A stretch of DNA of 64,000 bases from an uncultured Gammaproteobacteria bacterium (GCA_947259705.1 CAMYNL010000012.1:18419-82418), one strand, 5' to 3'; shown: positions 16,814-27,683, numbered from the stretch's first letter. Notes: a model not told the origin generated them from the letters alone. Numbers and translations are program-made.

Positions 16814-18087
16814 TCGGTGTCCGGCGCGCTGACTTCCCGCACACCGCTCTCGACCTGGCCGGGAAACTCGACACCCTGTTCTTCGGCGATCCCCAGTTCG
16901 ACGAATTTGCGTGCCCCCGGTACCAGCTTCGACTCGAAGGAGCCCACCAACCGATTGAACTGTCCGACACCGGCGTCCAGGTGGCGGCCCAGCTTTCCCA
17001 GGTGTTCGGCAAGCGTGATAATACGCCGATACAGGTCCTCACCCAGCACACGTATCTTCTCGGCGTTGCGGTCCAGCGAATCCTGTCTCCATCCGTAGGC
17101 GACCGCGCGCAGCAGCGCGACAAAGCTGGTCGGCGTCGCGAGAATCACCTTCTGCGACAGCGCCTGTTCCAGCAGGGCGGGGTCCTGATCGAGGGCGGCG
17201 CCGAGGAACTGATCGCCCGGAATAAACAGAATCACGAACTCCGGAGCGTGCACGAACTGGTCCCAGTAGCGCTTGGCGGCAAGCTCCCGCACCCGCTCGC
17301 CGACATGGCGCGCGTGCCGCGCCAGGAACCGGTCCCGCTCCCGCTCATCCGCAGCCTCTACGGCGCTCAAATACGCATCCAGCGGCGTCTTGACATCGAC
17401 CACGACCTGTCGGCCGCCGGGCATGTGCACGATCATGTCGGGGCGGGAACGATTGACGTCGCCGGCCGAGTGCACCTGTTCGCTGAAGTCACAGTGTTCG
17501 ATCATCCCAGCCAGTTCAGCGAGACGCCGCAGGGTCAATTCCCCCCATTGACCTCGCACCTCGGGCCGGCGCAATGCCTGCACCAGGTTGCGGGTTTCAC
17601 CACGCAATGCCTGCTGCGTCTTGGCCAGACCCTCGAGCTGCCTGCTCAGGGCGCCGTGCGATTCACGGCGGTCCCGTTCCAGCGCCTGCAACTGCTGTTC
17701 GGTCCGGCGCAAGGACTCGCGCAAAGGCTCCACCAGTTCCCTTACGGCCTGCTGCTTCAGTTCCAGGTCGCCCTTGGCCTCGGTATTAAACCGCGCCAGC
17801 ACCTGCTGGGCGAGTTCCAGGAAGGCCTGGTTATTCCGCTGCAGTGCCTCCGCGGACAGGGCGGTGAAGGTCTGATGCAGCACCCGGTGGCGTTCCAGGT
17901 TCTGGTGGTGTTCCGTCTCCAGCGCGGTGGTGAGGCGGTCGATCTCTTTCTGTTTGCGCAGACTGGCGATCATCCAGCCGACGGCGGCACCAAGCAAGAG
18001 AATCGCGCACAACAACGGCCAGGCCTGTTGATCCAGTTGCCACCACAACTGGACCAGGGCGTCGTCGCTCAGCCGGTCGGCAGGCAT
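16810..18087 (-). CDS. rmuC: DNA recombination protein RmuC
   Basis: A 425-residue protein of the RmuC family, which limits inversion recombination at short inverted repeats. It has one N-terminal membrane segment (about 18-40, AWPLLCAILLLGAAVGWMIA), then a long coiled coil (about 45-190). The conserved nuclease-like domain follows: GQWGELTLRRLAELAGM, RPDMIVHMPGGRQVVVDVK and PEFVILFIPGDQFL. The D...VVDVK arrangement resembles PD-(D/E)xK nucleases. It directly abuts mupP upstream and overlaps the phytoene-synthase-like gene downstream. Confidence 0.95.
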   Translation of the reverse strand: MPADRLSDDALVQLWWQLDQQAWPLLCAILLLGAAVGWMIASLRKQKEIDRLTTALETEHHQNLERHRVLHQTFTALSAEALQRNNQAFLELAQQVLARFNTEAKGDLELKQQAVRELVEPLRESLRRTEQQLQALERDRRESHGALSRQLEGLAKTQQALRGETRNLVQALRRPEVRGQWGELTLRRLAELAGMIEHCDFSEQVHSAGDVNRSRPDMIVHMPGGRQVVVDVKTPLDAYLSAVEAADERERDRFLARHARHVGERVRELAAKRYWDQFVHAPEFVILFIPGDQFLGAALDQDPALLEQALSQKVILATPTSFVALLRAVAYGWRQDSLDRNAEKIRVLGEDLYRRIITLAEHLGKLGRHLDAGVGQFNRLVGSFESKLVPGARKFVELGIAEEQGVEFPGQVESGVREVSAPDTE

Positions 18088-18747
18088 TCACCCATCCAGC
18101 CAGTGCAACAGGTCAACAGGGTCTCGAAGCAGACCGTCGGCGCCCCAGTCCTCCGGACGGTCACTGTTGGTCAGGTATCCGAAGGTGGCGACCAGGGTAG
18201 TCATGCCGGCACGCCTTCCCGCCTCGATGTCACGCTCGGCGTCACCGACATAGATGCACCGATCAGGTGCGCCGCCTGCTATGCGACAGGCATGAAGCAA
18301 GGGTTCGGGGTGGGGTTTGCGCCGGTCCAGGGTGTCCCCGCTCACCACGCACGCGGCTCGATCCCACAACCCGAGCCGACGCAACAGCGGATCGGTGAGG
18401 AAGGACGGTTTATTGGTCACTACGCCCCACGCCGTGCCGATGCGTTCGCATCTTTCGAGTATCGACTCCATGCCGCTGAAGAGACGCGTTTCGCGGCAGA
18501 GATTGTCGGCGTAGATCTCAAGGAATCGCTTCCTCAGGGAAGCGAACGCTGGTTCATCGGGCGCGACCTGGAAACCCAGTCGCGTCAGCGCATTGGCGCC
18601 ATGGGACACGTGGCCCCGGATGTGCTCGAACGGCAATGGCTCGTACTGCCGCTCGGAGAGCAATCGGTTGAGCGCGTACGCCATATCCGGCGCCGTGTCC
18701 AGTAAGGTTCCATCGAGATCGAACAGCAGCGTCCGCCTGTCAGTCAT
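18088..18747 (-). CDS. mupP: HAD phosphatase, probable N-acetylmuramate-6-phosphate phosphatase MupP
   Basis: HAD-superfamily phosphatase of 219 residues with the four HAD motifs: nucleophile DLDGTLLDT near residue 7, VVTNKP, the KPHPEP lysine and [12 protein letters not shown]. It resembles phosphoglycolate phosphatase (Gph). Its place directly after ubiG and before yciK is that of Pseudomonas MupP, which dephosphorylates MurNAc-6-phosphate in peptidoglycan recycling, so I prefer mupP. Gph remains possible. The start ATG at 18747 gives [13 protein letters not shown]. The frame extends 12 codons further into ubiG, but nothing supports that start. Confidence 0.8.
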   Translation of the reverse strand: MTDRRTLLFDLDGTLLDTAPDMAYALNRLLSERQYEPLPFEHIRGHVSHGANALTRLGFQVAPDEPAFASLRKRFLEIYADNLCRETRLFSGMESILERCERIGTAWGVVTNKPSFLTDPLLRRLGLWDRAACVVSGDTLDRRKPHPEPLLHACRIAGGAPDRCIYVGDAERDIEAGRRAGMTTLVATFGYLTNSDRPEDWGADGLLRDPVDLLHWLDG

Positions 18748-19453
18748 GTGGACGAAGTGCGTACGCCAGATAGTTGACGTCAACGCCGGGTGCCAGCCAG
18801 TAGCGCCTGGTTATGGGGTTGTAGTGCATGCCGATAAGTTCGCTGAACCGCAGGCCTGCATGCCGGGCCCATTGCTCGAGTTCGCTGGGCCTGATGAACT
18901 TGCTGTAATCGTGGGTGCCGCGCGGCAACAGGTTGAGCACGTACTCCGCGCCCACGATGGCGAACAGCCAGGATTTGGGATTACGGTTGAGGGTGGAAAA
19001 GAACACCGCGCCGCCGACTTTCACCAGCCGGGCGCAAGCGGTTACGGCCGATGCCGGGTCGGGCACGTGTTCCAGCATCTCCAGACAGGTAACTACGTCG
19101 TAGCAGTTCGATTCCTCACTTGCCAGGAGTTCCGCGCTGGCCCGCCGGTACTCCACCGTGGCGCCACTTTCCAGCAGGTGCAAGCGGGCGACCGCCAGCG
19201 GCGCTTCGGCCATGTCGATGCCGGTAACCATGGCCCCGCGACGTGCCATCGACTCCGCAAGTATCCCCCCCCCGCACCCGACATCGAGTACCCGCTTGCC
19301 CGCCAGAGCGACGCGCTGATCAATGAAATCCAGGCGTAGCGGATTGATGTCATGAAGTGGTTTGAACTCGCTCTGCGGATCCCACCAGCGGTTGGCGAGT
19401 TCCTCGAATTTCCTGATCTCGGCGTGATCGACGTTGTGGCAGTTGTCATTCAT
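18740..19453 (-). CDS. ubiG: Ubiquinone biosynthesis O-methyltransferase UbiG
   Basis: Carries out both O-methylations in ubiquinone synthesis. It is 237 residues long. The N-terminus contains [19 protein letters not shown] and [10 protein letters not shown], typical of UbiG. The SAM site is [17 protein letters not shown], then VTGIDMAE, and the C-terminus includes [17 protein letters not shown]. Its ATG immediately follows the mtaD stop, and mupP starts four bases after its stop. The mtaD-ubiG pairing is also seen in Pseudomonas. Confidence 0.96.
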   Translation of the reverse strand: MNDNCHNVDHAEIRKFEELANRWWDPQSEFKPLHDINPLRLDFIDQRVALAGKRVLDVGCGGGILAESMARRGAMVTGIDMAEAPLAVARLHLLESGATVEYRRASAELLASEESNCYDVVTCLEMLEHVPDPASAVTACARLVKVGGAVFFSTLNRNPKSWLFAIVGAEYVLNLLPRGTHDYSKFIRPSELEQWARHAGLRFSELIGMHYNPITRRYWLAPGVDVNYLAYALRPHD

Positions 19454-20797
19454 TCACATAACCTGGACGCGCGATTGATCTGACTGCTGGATCTGCCGCT
19501 GCCATTGATTCACTTCGTCCAGCAACTCCTTGCGGTCGTACCCGCGGAGTTCGCCGTCGTGGACGGCGCGGCGGCCATTGACCCAGACGTCGCTAATCTG
19601 GTCCCGGCCGGCACTGTAGACGATCTGAGTCACCGGATCGTATACCGGTTGCGTGGCCAGGCTGTCGAGGTTGACAGCGATCAGATCGGCAGCCTTGCCG
19701 GGCACGATCGAACCCACCTGGTGATCCAGCCGCAGCGCTCTGGCGCCATTGATGGTCGCCATCGCCAGCGCTTGGTCCGCCGGCAACGCAGTGGGGTCAT
19801 TGCTTTGCCCCTTGGCATGCAGCGCGGCGCTGCGCATCTCGCCGAGCATATCCAGGTCGTTGTTGCTGGCGGCGCCGTCTGTACCGAGCGCGATATTCAC
19901 GCCCGCCGCCGACAGGTCTGCAACCGGGCAACTGCCGCTGGCCAGCTTCAGATTGGATTCCGGACAATGGACAACATGCGCCCCCAGCTGCGCCATGGCG
20001 TCGATTTCGGACCCCAGCAATTGAGTCATATGTACCGCCAACAGGCGGTCCGTCAGCAGATTCAGCCTGCTCAGGCGCTCGAGCGGACGCACCTGATATC
20101 GGCCCAGGGACTCTTCGACCTCGCGAACGGTTTCGTGGACATGCATGTGAACGGGGATGTCAAGTTCATCGGCAAGGACCTGGATCTTATGCAGTGGTTC
20201 GTCGGAGACAGAATAAGGGGCGTGGGGGGCGAACGCGGTCGAAACCAGTTGCGAGGCCTTCACATCGTCGTGCAGCCGTAGCCCTTTGGCCAGGTAGTCA
20301 TCAGGCGACTGCGCCCAGGGCGTCGGGAAGTCAATCATGATCAACCCCACCTTGACACGGATACCCTGCTGCTCGGCGACTTCGGCGACGATGTTCGGAA
20401 AGAAATACATGTCGTTGAAGCACGTGGTGCCGCCGCACAGCATCTCGGCAATGGCCAGCCGGGTACCGGCGCGAACGAACTGCTCGCTGACCCAGCGTTT
20501 CTCCGCCGGCCAGATATGGTCGCTGAGCCATTCCATCAGTGGCATGTCATCCGCCATACCGCGAAACAGGGTCATGGCGGCATGGGTGTGGGCATTGACG
20601 AAGCCCGGCAGCAGCGCGTGGTGCGGCAGCTGCACTTCCTCGCGGCCCAGAAAGCGCTCGTGGCAAAGGTTCCGTGCCAGCAGCGATACGATTCGACCCC
20701 GATTTACGACGACCGAGTGATCAGTTCGAGGGCGGGAGTCGGGTTCTATCGGGATGACCCAGCGCGGGTGTATGACGAGATCAACGCTTTGCGGCAT
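19454..20797 (-). CDS. mtaD: 5-methylthioadenosine/S-adenosylhomocysteine deaminase-type amidohydrolase
   Basis: A 447-residue TRZ/ATZ-family amidohydrolase. The metal ligands are the HTH of NAHTHAAMTLFRG, the histidine of HVHETVREVEE, the histidine of VHMTQL and the aspartate of ALGTDGAASNNDLD. This set matches MtaD-type enzymes, which deaminate methylthioadenosine (to methylthioinosine) or SAH. It diverges from mtnA, the next methionine-salvage enzyme, across 106 bases, which supports a methylthioadenosine role. It is the first gene of the minus-strand operon through ubiG, mupP, rmuC and yciK. Confidence 0.9.
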   Translation of the reverse strand: MPQSVDLVIHPRWVIPIEPDSRPRTDHSVVVNRGRIVSLLARNLCHERFLGREEVQLPHHALLPGFVNAHTHAAMTLFRGMADDMPLMEWLSDHIWPAEKRWVSEQFVRAGTRLAIAEMLCGGTTCFNDMYFFPNIVAEVAEQQGIRVKVGLIMIDFPTPWAQSPDDYLAKGLRLHDDVKASQLVSTAFAPHAPYSVSDEPLHKIQVLADELDIPVHMHVHETVREVEESLGRYQVRPLERLSRLNLLTDRLLAVHMTQLLGSEIDAMAQLGAHVVHCPESNLKLASGSCPVADLSAAGVNIALGTDGAASNNDLDMLGEMRSAALHAKGQSNDPTALPADQALAMATINGARALRLDHQVGSIVPGKAADLIAVNLDSLATQPVYDPVTQIVYSAGRDQISDVWVNGRRAVHDGELRGYDRKELLDEVNQWQRQIQQSDQSRVQVM

Positions 20798-20865
20798 GGT
20801 CGAAAGATACAGTTCACGTGGGACCAGTACAAGCGCCTGCGCGGGAGCAACACGGGAGCAAACCT

Positions 20866-20893
20866 CTTATACTTGAGACCTAATCCCAGACAA
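20866..20893 (-). promoter_or_regulatory. Sigma-70 promoter candidate for the mtaD-yciK operon
   Basis: On the minus strand TTGTCT (20893-20888) and TATAAG (20871-20866) are 16 bases apart, matching the consensus at four and five of six positions. This predicts a leader of about 60 bases before the mtaD ATG. On the plus strand the overlapping TATACT (20868-20873) could serve as the -10 for mtnA, so the two methionine-salvage genes may share one divergent promoter region. Confidence 0.5.
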
Positions 20894-20903
20894 CCGTTGG
20901 CAA

Positions 20904-21965
20904 ATGACGACGATCAACGAAAACAAGGTGCAAGCGATAATATGGACCCGCGGTGAACTATCGCTGCTGGACCAGCGACACCTGCCATCGCGCACCGAGT
21001 ATCTGGCCATTGACAGCGCGCAGGCAGCCGCCGCCGCCATCCGTGCCATGGTGGTGCGCGGAGCGCCGGCGATCGGGATCACCGCGGCATATGCGATTGT
21101 TCTCGCGGGTCGCCGGCGACTGGCCGAGCACGGAAGCGCCTGGCGCGAGGCCTTCGAGCAGGATCTGGAGCTGCTGTCGGCGGCCCGTCCCACGGCGGTC
21201 AACCTGCGCTGGGCCGTGGCGCGCATGCGCCAAGTCGCGGACCAGAACGAAGACGGCACCGTGCTCGCCGCACTGACGGCGACAGCCGAATCCATCCATG
21301 CCGAAGACGTAGCATCGAATCATCGCATGGGGGAACTGGGGGCAGCCTGCATCGGTGCGGCGAACGGTGTGTTGACCCACTGCAATGCCGGGTCGCTGGC
21401 GACGGGGGGTTACGGCACGGCGCTGGGAGTCATCCGCCGCGCCTACGCCGACGGGCGCATCAGGGAGGTCTATGCGGGCGAAACGCGACCCTGGCTGCAG
21501 GGCGCGCGGTTGACCGCCTGGGAGCTGGTTCAGGAGGGTATTCCGGTCACGCTAATTCCCGACTCGGCAGCGGCCCACCTCATGCGGGAGCGGCGCTTCG
21601 ACTGGGTGATTGTCGGCGCCGATCGCGTCGCCGCCAATGGCGACGCCGCCAACAAGATCGGCACTTACTCGCTGGCTGTGAACGCCCGGCATCATGGCGT
21701 TAAGTTCATGGTGGTGGCGCCGACCAGCACCATCGACCTCGAAACCGCGTGCGGTAACGATGTCCCTATCGAGGAGCGCGGCGGCGATGAGGTCACGACC
21801 TGCGCCGGCACGCAGATAGCCCCGTCCGCGGCGCGGGCTTGTAACCCGGTGTTCGACGTCACGCCAGCGGAACTCATTGACGTGCTGGTCACGGAGCAGG
21901 GGGTGATAAGACGTCCGCGCAGGGAATCAATCGAGGCGCTATTCACTGGCCCGGGAGGGCGATAG
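20904..21965 (+). CDS. mtnA: S-methyl-5-thioribose-1-phosphate isomerase
   Basis: Methionine salvage enzyme that isomerises 5-methylthioribose-1-phosphate to the ribulose form. It is 353 residues long, an eIF2B-like fold. Family motifs are [35 protein letters not shown] (with the catalytic cysteine) and [18 protein letters not shown] (with the catalytic aspartate), followed by [10 protein letters not shown] and [10 protein letters not shown]. It is divergent from mtaD. A 5-bp stem hairpin GGGCG-ATAG-CGCCC (21957-21970) overlaps its stop codon. Confidence 0.97.
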   Translation: MTTINENKVQAIIWTRGELSLLDQRHLPSRTEYLAIDSAQAAAAAIRAMVVRGAPAIGITAAYAIVLAGRRRLAEHGSAWREAFEQDLELLSAARPTAVNLRWAVARMRQVADQNEDGTVLAALTATAESIHAEDVASNHRMGELGAACIGAANGVLTHCNAGSLATGGYGTALGVIRRAYADGRIREVYAGETRPWLQGARLTAWELVQEGIPVTLIPDSAAAHLMRERRFDWVIVGADRVAANGDAANKIGTYSLAVNARHHGVKFMVVAPTSTIDLETACGNDVPIEERGGDEVTTCAGTQIAPSAARACNPVFDVTPAELIDVLVTEQGVIRRPRRESIEALFTGPGGR

Positions 21966-22021
21966 CGCCCCGGCTTGGCGTATACTCCGCGGTCGGTTTT
22001 CAACTCCAGAGTACAGCAGTC

Positions 22022-22666
22022 ATGAGTGAAATAATCAGAAGTTCCAATACCACCTGGCACCAGGCCACGGTGACACGCGGCCGCCGGGAGGTACTGAACG
22101 GCCACAAGTCTTACATCCTGTGGTTCACCGGGCTGTCCGGAGCAGGAAAATCGACTCTGGCCCATGCGCTGGAGGAGTCCTTGCACCGTCTGGGCTGCCG
22201 GACCTTCGTTTTCGACGGCGACAATGTGAGGCACGGCTTGTGCGGAGACCTGGGGTTCTCTGCAGATGATCGACAGGAGAACATCCGTCGCATCGGCGAG
22301 ATGTCGAAGTTGATCATTGAGGCGGGTGTGATCGCCCTTACGGCTTTTATTTCCCCGTTTCGCGAAGACCGCCGCCGGGTCCGGGCACTGGTGGCCCCGG
22401 GCGACTTCGTGGAGATTTACTGTCGCGCGGATCTCGCCGTGTGTGAGCGGCGGGATGTAAAGGGACTGTACCAGCGCGCGCGGGCGGGGGAGATACCGGA
22501 CTTCACCGGTATTAGTTCGCCCTACGAGGAGCCGGAGCAGCCGGAACTGATGGTGGACACCGGCAGCGACACATTGGCCGCGTGCGTCGAACAGGTACTC
22601 GGCTACCTGCAACAGACCGGGCGACTTCCGGAGGGCGCGGACATCCGCGCCCATGCCCTGGCCTGA
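22022..22666 (+). CDS. cysC: Adenylylsulfate (APS) kinase
   Basis: Phosphorylates APS to PAPS, the sulfate donor for sulfotransferases and an intermediate of sulfate assimilation. It is 214 residues long. It has the P-loop GLSGAGKST (about residues 39-47), the APS-binding DGDNVRHGL and [17 protein letters not shown], the FISPFREDR segment and the late GISSPYEEP. No cysD, cysN or cysH lies beside it. It sits between mtnA and gyrA, which adjoin each other in Pseudomonas as I recall. Three sulfotransferase-like genes lie further along the window, so PAPS supply for glycan sulfation is a plausible role. A TATACT at 21981-21986 may be its -10. Confidence 0.95.
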   Translation: MSEIIRSSNTTWHQATVTRGRREVLNGHKSYILWFTGLSGAGKSTLAHALEESLHRLGCRTFVFDGDNVRHGLCGDLGFSADDRQENIRRIGEMSKLIIEAGVIALTAFISPFREDRRRVRALVAPGDFVEIYCRADLAVCERRDVKGLYQRARAGEIPDFTGISSPYEEPEQPELMVDTGSDTLAACVEQVLGYLQQTGRLPEGADIRAHALA

Positions 22667-22717
22667 GCGGTCAGTAGTGCTCTCGACTGACTCCGCGTGT
22701 TAAAATTCGCCGTTTAT

Positions 22718-22741
22718 CCAGCCCCGGCCGGTACGGGCTGG
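22718..22741 (+). other. Hairpin in the gyrA leader
   Basis: CCAGCCC (22718-22724) and GGGCTGG (22735-22741) can pair as a perfect 7-bp stem with a 10-base loop. It lies between cysC and gyrA. There is no T run, so it is more likely a leader structure or weak terminator than a classical terminator. Confidence 0.3.
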
Positions 22742-22783
22742 GCACACCGTTTTCCAGGCTCGTAAGCAAGTTCGATCGTCTTG

Positions 22784-25357
22784 ATGGAAAGTTTCGCGAA
22801 AGAAACCATCCCTGCAAATCTGGAGCAGGAGATGAGGCAGTCATACCTCGATTACGCCATGAGCGTGATCGTCGGGCGTGCACTGCCAGATGTTCGTGAC
22901 GGATTGAAACCGGTGCATCGCAGGGTGTTGTATGCGATGTCCCAGCTCAACAACGACTGGAACAAACCATACAAGAAATCGGCCCGCGTGGTCGGCGACG
23001 TAATTGGCAAGTATCATCCGCACGGCGACGTCGCTGTCTACGACACCATCGTGCGCATGGCCCAGGATTTCTCCATGCGCTATCCGCTCATAGACGGTCA
23101 GGGGAACTTCGGATCGGTCGATGGTGACGCCCCAGCAGCAATGCGTTACACGGAGATCCGACTGGCGAGGATCGCCCATGAGCTGCTGGCTGACATCGAA
23201 AAGGAGACTGTGGACTTCGGTCCCAACTATGACGAAACCGAGACGCAGCCCCTGGTGTTACCGACCAGGGCCCCCAACCTCCTGGTCAATGGGTCTTCGG
23301 GTATCGCGGTAGGCATGGCCACCAATATTCCGCCGCACAACCTGACCGAGGTCATAAACGCGTGCGTGGCGCTGGTGGACGATGAGTCGCTGTCGTTGGC
23401 TCAGCTCATGAAACATCTTCCGGGGCCTGATTTCCCCACCCGCGGTATCATCAACGGGAGCTTGGGCATTCATCAGGCTTATCGAACCGGGCGCGGAAAA
23501 ATATACATGCGGGCGCGCACCGAGATTGAGACCGATGCGAAGACAGGACGCCAGAGCATCATCGTCACCGAGCTGCCCTACCAGGTAAACAAGGCGAGAC
23601 TGCTGGAAAAGATCGCCGAACTCGTGAAAAGTAAACGCCTCGAAGGCATCTCCGAGCTGCGTGACGAGTCGGACAAATCCGGTATGCGGATGGTGGTTGA
23701 GCTGCGTCGCGGAGAGGTGGGTGACGTAGTGCTCAACAATCTTTATCAACACACCCAGATGCAGAGCGTGTTCGGGATCAATATGGTGGCGCTGGTAAAC
23801 AACCAGCCGCGCCTGTTCAATTTGAAGGAACTGCTGGAGGAGTTCATCCGCCATCGGCGCGAGGTGGTGACCCGCCGCACGATCTACGATCTGAAAAAAG
23901 CCCGGGACCGCGCCCACATACTGGAGGGGTGGGCGGTTGCGCTGAGCAACATCGACCCCGTCATCAAGCTGATCCGGGCCGCGGCCAGTCCGGCGGAAGC
24001 AAAGCAGAAACTCATTGCGCAGATCTGGACACCCGGCGTCGTTACACAAATGCTGGAACGTTCGGGAGCGGACATGTCCAGGCCCGAGGGCCTGGCCGAG
24101 GAGTTCGGCCTGCACGAGGAGGGCTACCGGCTGTCCCCGGCGCAGGCTCAGGCCATCCTGGACCTGCGTCTGCACCGGCTGACCGGTCTCGAGCAGGAGA
24201 AGATACGGTCTGAATACGGGGAGATTCTGGAACGCATCAACGACCTGCTGGATATCCTGCGTAGCAGCGATCGCCTGATGCAGGTAATACGAGAGGAACT
24301 GCTGGAAATCCGTGACCACTATGACCCCCGGCACGAGCGCCGCACCGAGATAGTCCAGGACCAGATCGACCTGTCGATGGAAGACCTGATTGCGGAGGAA
24401 GATGTCGTGGTGACGCTGTCCCATGAGGGTTACGCCAAGTCGCAGCCCATATCGGACTACCGCGCCCAACGCCGGGGCGGACGCGGAAGGAGCGCTACCC
24501 GCACCAAGGACGAAGACTTTGTCGATCGGATGTTCGTCGCCAACACCCACGATATGGTCCTGTGTTTTTCAAATCACGGCAAGGTCTACTGGTTGAAGGT
24601 GTATCAGTTTCCGCAGGCAGGGAGTAATGCCCGTGGAAAGCCGCTGGTCAACCTGCTGCCCCTCGGCCAGGGCGAGAAGATTACGGCATTGTCACCGGTG
24701 CAAAACTTCGAGCAGGGCGAATTCGTGTTCATGGCCACCAGTGACGGTACCGTTAAGAAGACCCCGCTCAAGGATTTCTCGCGACCGAGGGCTTCCGGCA
24801 TCATCGCCATTGACCTGAAGCTGGAGACCCACCTGGTGGGTGTGGGCCTCACCGATGGATACCAGGATATCTTCCTTTTCACCGACGCTGGAAAGGTGAT
24901 CAGATTCGCGGAGTCGGACGTGCGCGCCATGGGCCGAACCGCCCGGGGCGTTCGCGGGATCATGCTCAAGGGGGAGCACCGGGTCATTTCCATGATCATC
25001 GCCAACGAGAAGGAGAACGCTGCCGATACGGTGCTTACCGCCACTGCCAATGGTTACGGCAAGCGGACCCTGATTTCGGACTATCCGCGTCAGGGGCGTG
25101 GTGGCCAGGGTGTGATCGCCATCCAGGTAAGTGACCGAAACGGTAAGGTAGTTGCCGCGAGGATGGTCAATCAACAGGATGAAATGATGCTCATCACCAA
25201 CGCCGGGACGTTGATTCGAAGCCGGGTCGCGGAAGTGTCCATACAGGGTCGGAATACACAGGGGGTGCGCCTCATCGGCGTGCAGGGGGAGGAGGAGCTT
25301 GCGAGCATGGAAACGGTAATGGAGGCCAACGGCCAATCCGACGGAGAAGAAGAATAG
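22784..25357 (+). CDS. gyrA: DNA gyrase subunit A
   Basis: Breakage-reunion subunit of gyrase, 857 residues from ATG 22784. A TTG at 22781 is in frame, but the ATG gives the standard [19 protein letters not shown] start and E. coli numbering. The catalytic tyrosine is Y122 (AAMRYTE). The GyrA-box QRRGGRG needed for negative supercoiling is present ([17 protein letters not shown]), so this is gyrase and not topoisomerase IV ParC. Residue 83 is valine and 87 is aspartate ([10 protein letters not shown]). The serine at 83 common in enterics, a quinolone contact, is replaced. The C-terminal beta-pinwheel is followed by a short acidic tail. Confidence 0.98.
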   Translation: MESFAKETIPANLEQEMRQSYLDYAMSVIVGRALPDVRDGLKPVHRRVLYAMSQLNNDWNKPYKKSARVVGDVIGKYHPHGDVAVYDTIVRMAQDFSMRYPLIDGQGNFGSVDGDAPAAMRYTEIRLARIAHELLADIEKETVDFGPNYDETETQPLVLPTRAPNLLVNGSSGIAVGMATNIPPHNLTEVINACVALVDDESLSLAQLMKHLPGPDFPTRGIINGSLGIHQAYRTGRGKIYMRARTEIETDAKTGRQSIIVTELPYQVNKARLLEKIAELVKSKRLEGISELRDESDKSGMRMVVELRRGEVGDVVLNNLYQHTQMQSVFGINMVALVNNQPRLFNLKELLEEFIRHRREVVTRRTIYDLKKARDRAHILEGWAVALSNIDPVIKLIRAAASPAEAKQKLIAQIWTPGVVTQMLERSGADMSRPEGLAEEFGLHEEGYRLSPAQAQAILDLRLHRLTGLEQEKIRSEYGEILERINDLLDILRSSDRLMQVIREELLEIRDHYDPRHERRTEIVQDQIDLSMEDLIAEEDVVVTLSHEGYAKSQPISDYRAQRRGGRGRSATRTKDEDFVDRMFVANTHDMVLCFSNHGKVYWLKVYQFPQAGSNARGKPLVNLLPLGQGEKITALSPVQNFEQGEFVFMATSDGTVKKTPLKDFSRPRASGIIAIDLKLETHLVGVGLTDGYQDIFLFTDAGKVIRFAESDVRAMGRTARGVRGIMLKGEHRVISMIIANEKENAADTVLTATANGYGKRTLISDYPRQGRGGQGVIAIQVSDRNGKVVAARMVNQQDEMMLITNAGTLIRSRVAEVSIQGRNTQGVRLIGVQGEEELASMETVMEANGQSDGEEE

Positions 25358-25411
25358 GCTGCCGGGCGCCCGGCGTAGTGGTTTTGTTAACAAAGTATTC
25401 TGGAGACCTAC

Positions 25412-26497
25412 GTGAGTCGAATTTTCAACTTTAGCGCGGGGCCAGCCGTGCTCCCGTTGCCGGTGCTCGAAAGGGCCCGCGACGAATTGCTGGAGTGGGA
25501 TGGGGCTGGGGCTTCGGTCATGGAGATCAGCCATCGCAGCAAGGAGTTCATCGCCGTCGCCGAGCAGGCCGAGGCCGATCTGCGCGACCTGTTGGCGATC
25601 CCCGCTGATTACAAGGTGCTTTTCCTGCAAGGGGGGGCGCAGCTGCAGTTCGCCATGGTGCCGCTGAACCTTCTCGCTGACAAGCGCGGCGCCGACTATG
25701 TCAACACCGGACAATGGTCAAACAAGGCGATCGCCGAGGCGCGGCGATTTGCTGAGGTGAATATCGTCGCCAGCAGTGAGTACAGCGATTTCACTACGGT
25801 GCCGCCGCAAAGCGACTGGAACCTCGATCCCGGGGCAGCCTATGTCCACTACACCCCCAATGAAACCATAGGTGGGGTAGAGTTCCACTGGGTTCCCGAT
25901 GTCGGTGACGTTCCCCTGGTGGCAGACGTGTCTTCCACCATACTGTCGCGGCCCATCGACGTGTCCCGCTTCGGAATCATCTATGCCGGGGCACAGAAGA
26001 ACATCGGTCCCGCGGGACTTACCATCGTAATCGTGCGAGAGGACCTGTTGGGCAGAACCTCGCCCCTGGCACCGAATCTTTTCGACTATAAAAAACAGGC
26101 AGAGAACGGTTCCATGCTGAATACTGCGCCGACCTTCGCCTGGTACATGGCGGGATTGGTGTTTCAATGGTTGAAACAGCAGGGCGGCCTCGCGGAGATG
26201 GCGGAAATGAACAGCCGCAAGGCGGAGAAGCTCTACGCGGCGATAGATGGCTCCGGCGGGTTCTACCGGAACCCAGTCACTCCGGAATGCCGTTCCTGGA
26301 TGAACGTGCCGTTTACCCTGGTGGACCCCGAGCTGGATGCCACCTTCCTGACCGAGTCCAAGTCTGCGGGCCTGCATGCCTTGAAAGGGCATCGTTCGGT
26401 AGGCGGTATGCGTGCCAGCATCTACAATGCCATGCCGGAGCAGGGGGTGGATGCACTGATCGAATTCATGCGCGATTTCGCCGGTAGCAGGGGCTGA
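25412..26497 (+). CDS. serC: Phosphoserine aminotransferase
   Basis: PLP enzyme of serine synthesis, converting 3-phosphohydroxypyruvate to phosphoserine, and also used in pyridoxal phosphate synthesis. It is 361 residues long from a GTG start with TGGAGA upstream. It begins [20 protein letters not shown]. The PLP lysine is in [14 protein letters not shown], and the substrate region includes [13 protein letters not shown] and [15 protein letters not shown]. Its stop overlaps the next ATG (TGATG), giving serC and the next serine-pathway gene in one unit. Confidence 0.97.
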   Translation: MSRIFNFSAGPAVLPLPVLERARDELLEWDGAGASVMEISHRSKEFIAVAEQAEADLRDLLAIPADYKVLFLQGGAQLQFAMVPLNLLADKRGADYVNTGQWSNKAIAEARRFAEVNIVASSEYSDFTTVPPQSDWNLDPGAAYVHYTPNETIGGVEFHWVPDVGDVPLVADVSSTILSRPIDVSRFGIIYAGAQKNIGPAGLTIVIVREDLLGRTSPLAPNLFDYKKQAENGSMLNTAPTFAWYMAGLVFQWLKQQGGLAEMAEMNSRKAEKLYAAIDGSGGFYRNPVTPECRSWMNVPFTLVDPELDATFLTESKSAGLHALKGHRSVGGMRASIYNAMPEQGVDALIEFMRDFAGSRG

Positions 26498-27663
26498 TGA
26501 TGTTCAAGGTACTCACACTGAACACCATATCCCCGGCTGGGCTCGCGCGCCTGCCCACCGACCGCTATCACGTTTCCGGCGAGCAGCAGGATCCCGACGC
26601 CATCATGCTGCGATCCTTCAATATGCGTGAGATGGATATTCCCACCTCGCTGCGGGCCGTCGGTCGCGCCGGGGCAGGGGTAAACAACATCCCCGTGTCC
26701 AAGCTGAGTAATTTCGGGATCCCGGTTTTCAACGCGCCGGGGGCCAACGCCAATGCGGTGAAGGAACTGGTCCTGGCCGGACTTTTACTCGCGTGTCGCA
26801 ATTTGTGCGAGGCGTGGGACTATACGCGTCGACTGAAGGGCAGCGATGAAGAGGTCTCGAAGGCGGTGGAAGCCGGCAAAAAGAAATACTCCGGTTTCGA
26901 GCTGCCAGGACGCACCATGGGCGTTGTCGGACTCGGGGCCATCGGTCGATCGGTCGCCAATATCTGCCTGCAAATGGGCATGAAAGTCATCGGCTATGAT
27001 CCCATGCTGACCGTCGAGGGTGCGTGGCAATTGTCCTCTGACGTTGCGCGGGCAAAGAGTGTGTCAGAAGTCCTGTCTGAATCCGACTTCATCACCTTTC
27101 ATGTGCCACTCACCAGCAATACCCGCTCCATGGTCAACAAGGACACGATCCGCAGCGTCAAACGCGGTGCGACAATCTTGAATTTCGCGCGCGACGGAAT
27201 CGTTGAAGACGAGGCGGTGTGCAAGGCGGTGGCCGATGGCGTACTGCATTCTTACGTAACCGATTTTCCCAACAACGTTAACAATGGCCAACGCGGGGTG
27301 ATCACGTTGCCGCATCTGGGCGCGTCGACGAAGGAAGCGGAGGACAACTGCGCCATGATGGTGGCGGAGCAATTACGGGATTTTCTCGAGAACGGTAATA
27401 TCAGGAACTCGGTGAACTTCCCCGAAGTGACTATGCCGCGCGGATCTCCTCATCGGCTGGTGGTGGCGAACGCAAACGTGCCGAATATGCTGGGTCAGAT
27501 CTCCACGGCTATGGCGGACGCCGGACTAAATATTCACGACATGATCAACCAGTCGCGAGCAGAACTTGCTTACACGGTGGTCGACACGGACAGCCCGATC
27601 CCGCAGACGGTTGCCGAACACATCGCTTCCATAGAGGGGGTGATGATGGCGCGGGTGCTGTAA
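26497..27663 (+). CDS. serA: D-3-phosphoglycerate dehydrogenase (short ACT-domain form)
   Basis: First enzyme of serine synthesis, working just before SerC. It is 388 residues long. The substrate domain is split. The NAD-binding Rossmann core has VVGLGAIGRSVAN. The active-site arginine is in NFARDGIVED and the catalytic histidine in LPHLGASTKEAEDN. A C-terminal ACT domain begins at NVPNMLGQISTAMADAGLNI, where serine usually gives feedback inhibition. The sequence NAPGANANAVKELVLAGLLL is typical of this compact SerA branch. Overlap with serC suggests translational coupling. Confidence 0.92.
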   Translation: MMFKVLTLNTISPAGLARLPTDRYHVSGEQQDPDAIMLRSFNMREMDIPTSLRAVGRAGAGVNNIPVSKLSNFGIPVFNAPGANANAVKELVLAGLLLACRNLCEAWDYTRRLKGSDEEVSKAVEAGKKKYSGFELPGRTMGVVGLGAIGRSVANICLQMGMKVIGYDPMLTVEGAWQLSSDVARAKSVSEVLSESDFITFHVPLTSNTRSMVNKDTIRSVKRGATILNFARDGIVEDEAVCKAVADGVLHSYVTDFPNNVNNGQRGVITLPHLGASTKEAEDNCAMMVAEQLRDFLENGNIRNSVNFPEVTMPRGSPHRLVVANANVPNMLGQISTAMADAGLNIHDMINQSRAELAYTVVDTDSPIPQTVAEHIASIEGVMMARVL

Positions 27664-27683
27664 AGCGGGGCAGGTGGGACGCG

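Noticed and set aside
16501..18705. Very long open frame on the plus strand opposite rmuC and mupP
   Set aside because: It is a GC-rich antisense shadow with no recognisable motif. The minus-strand genes have clear family signatures.
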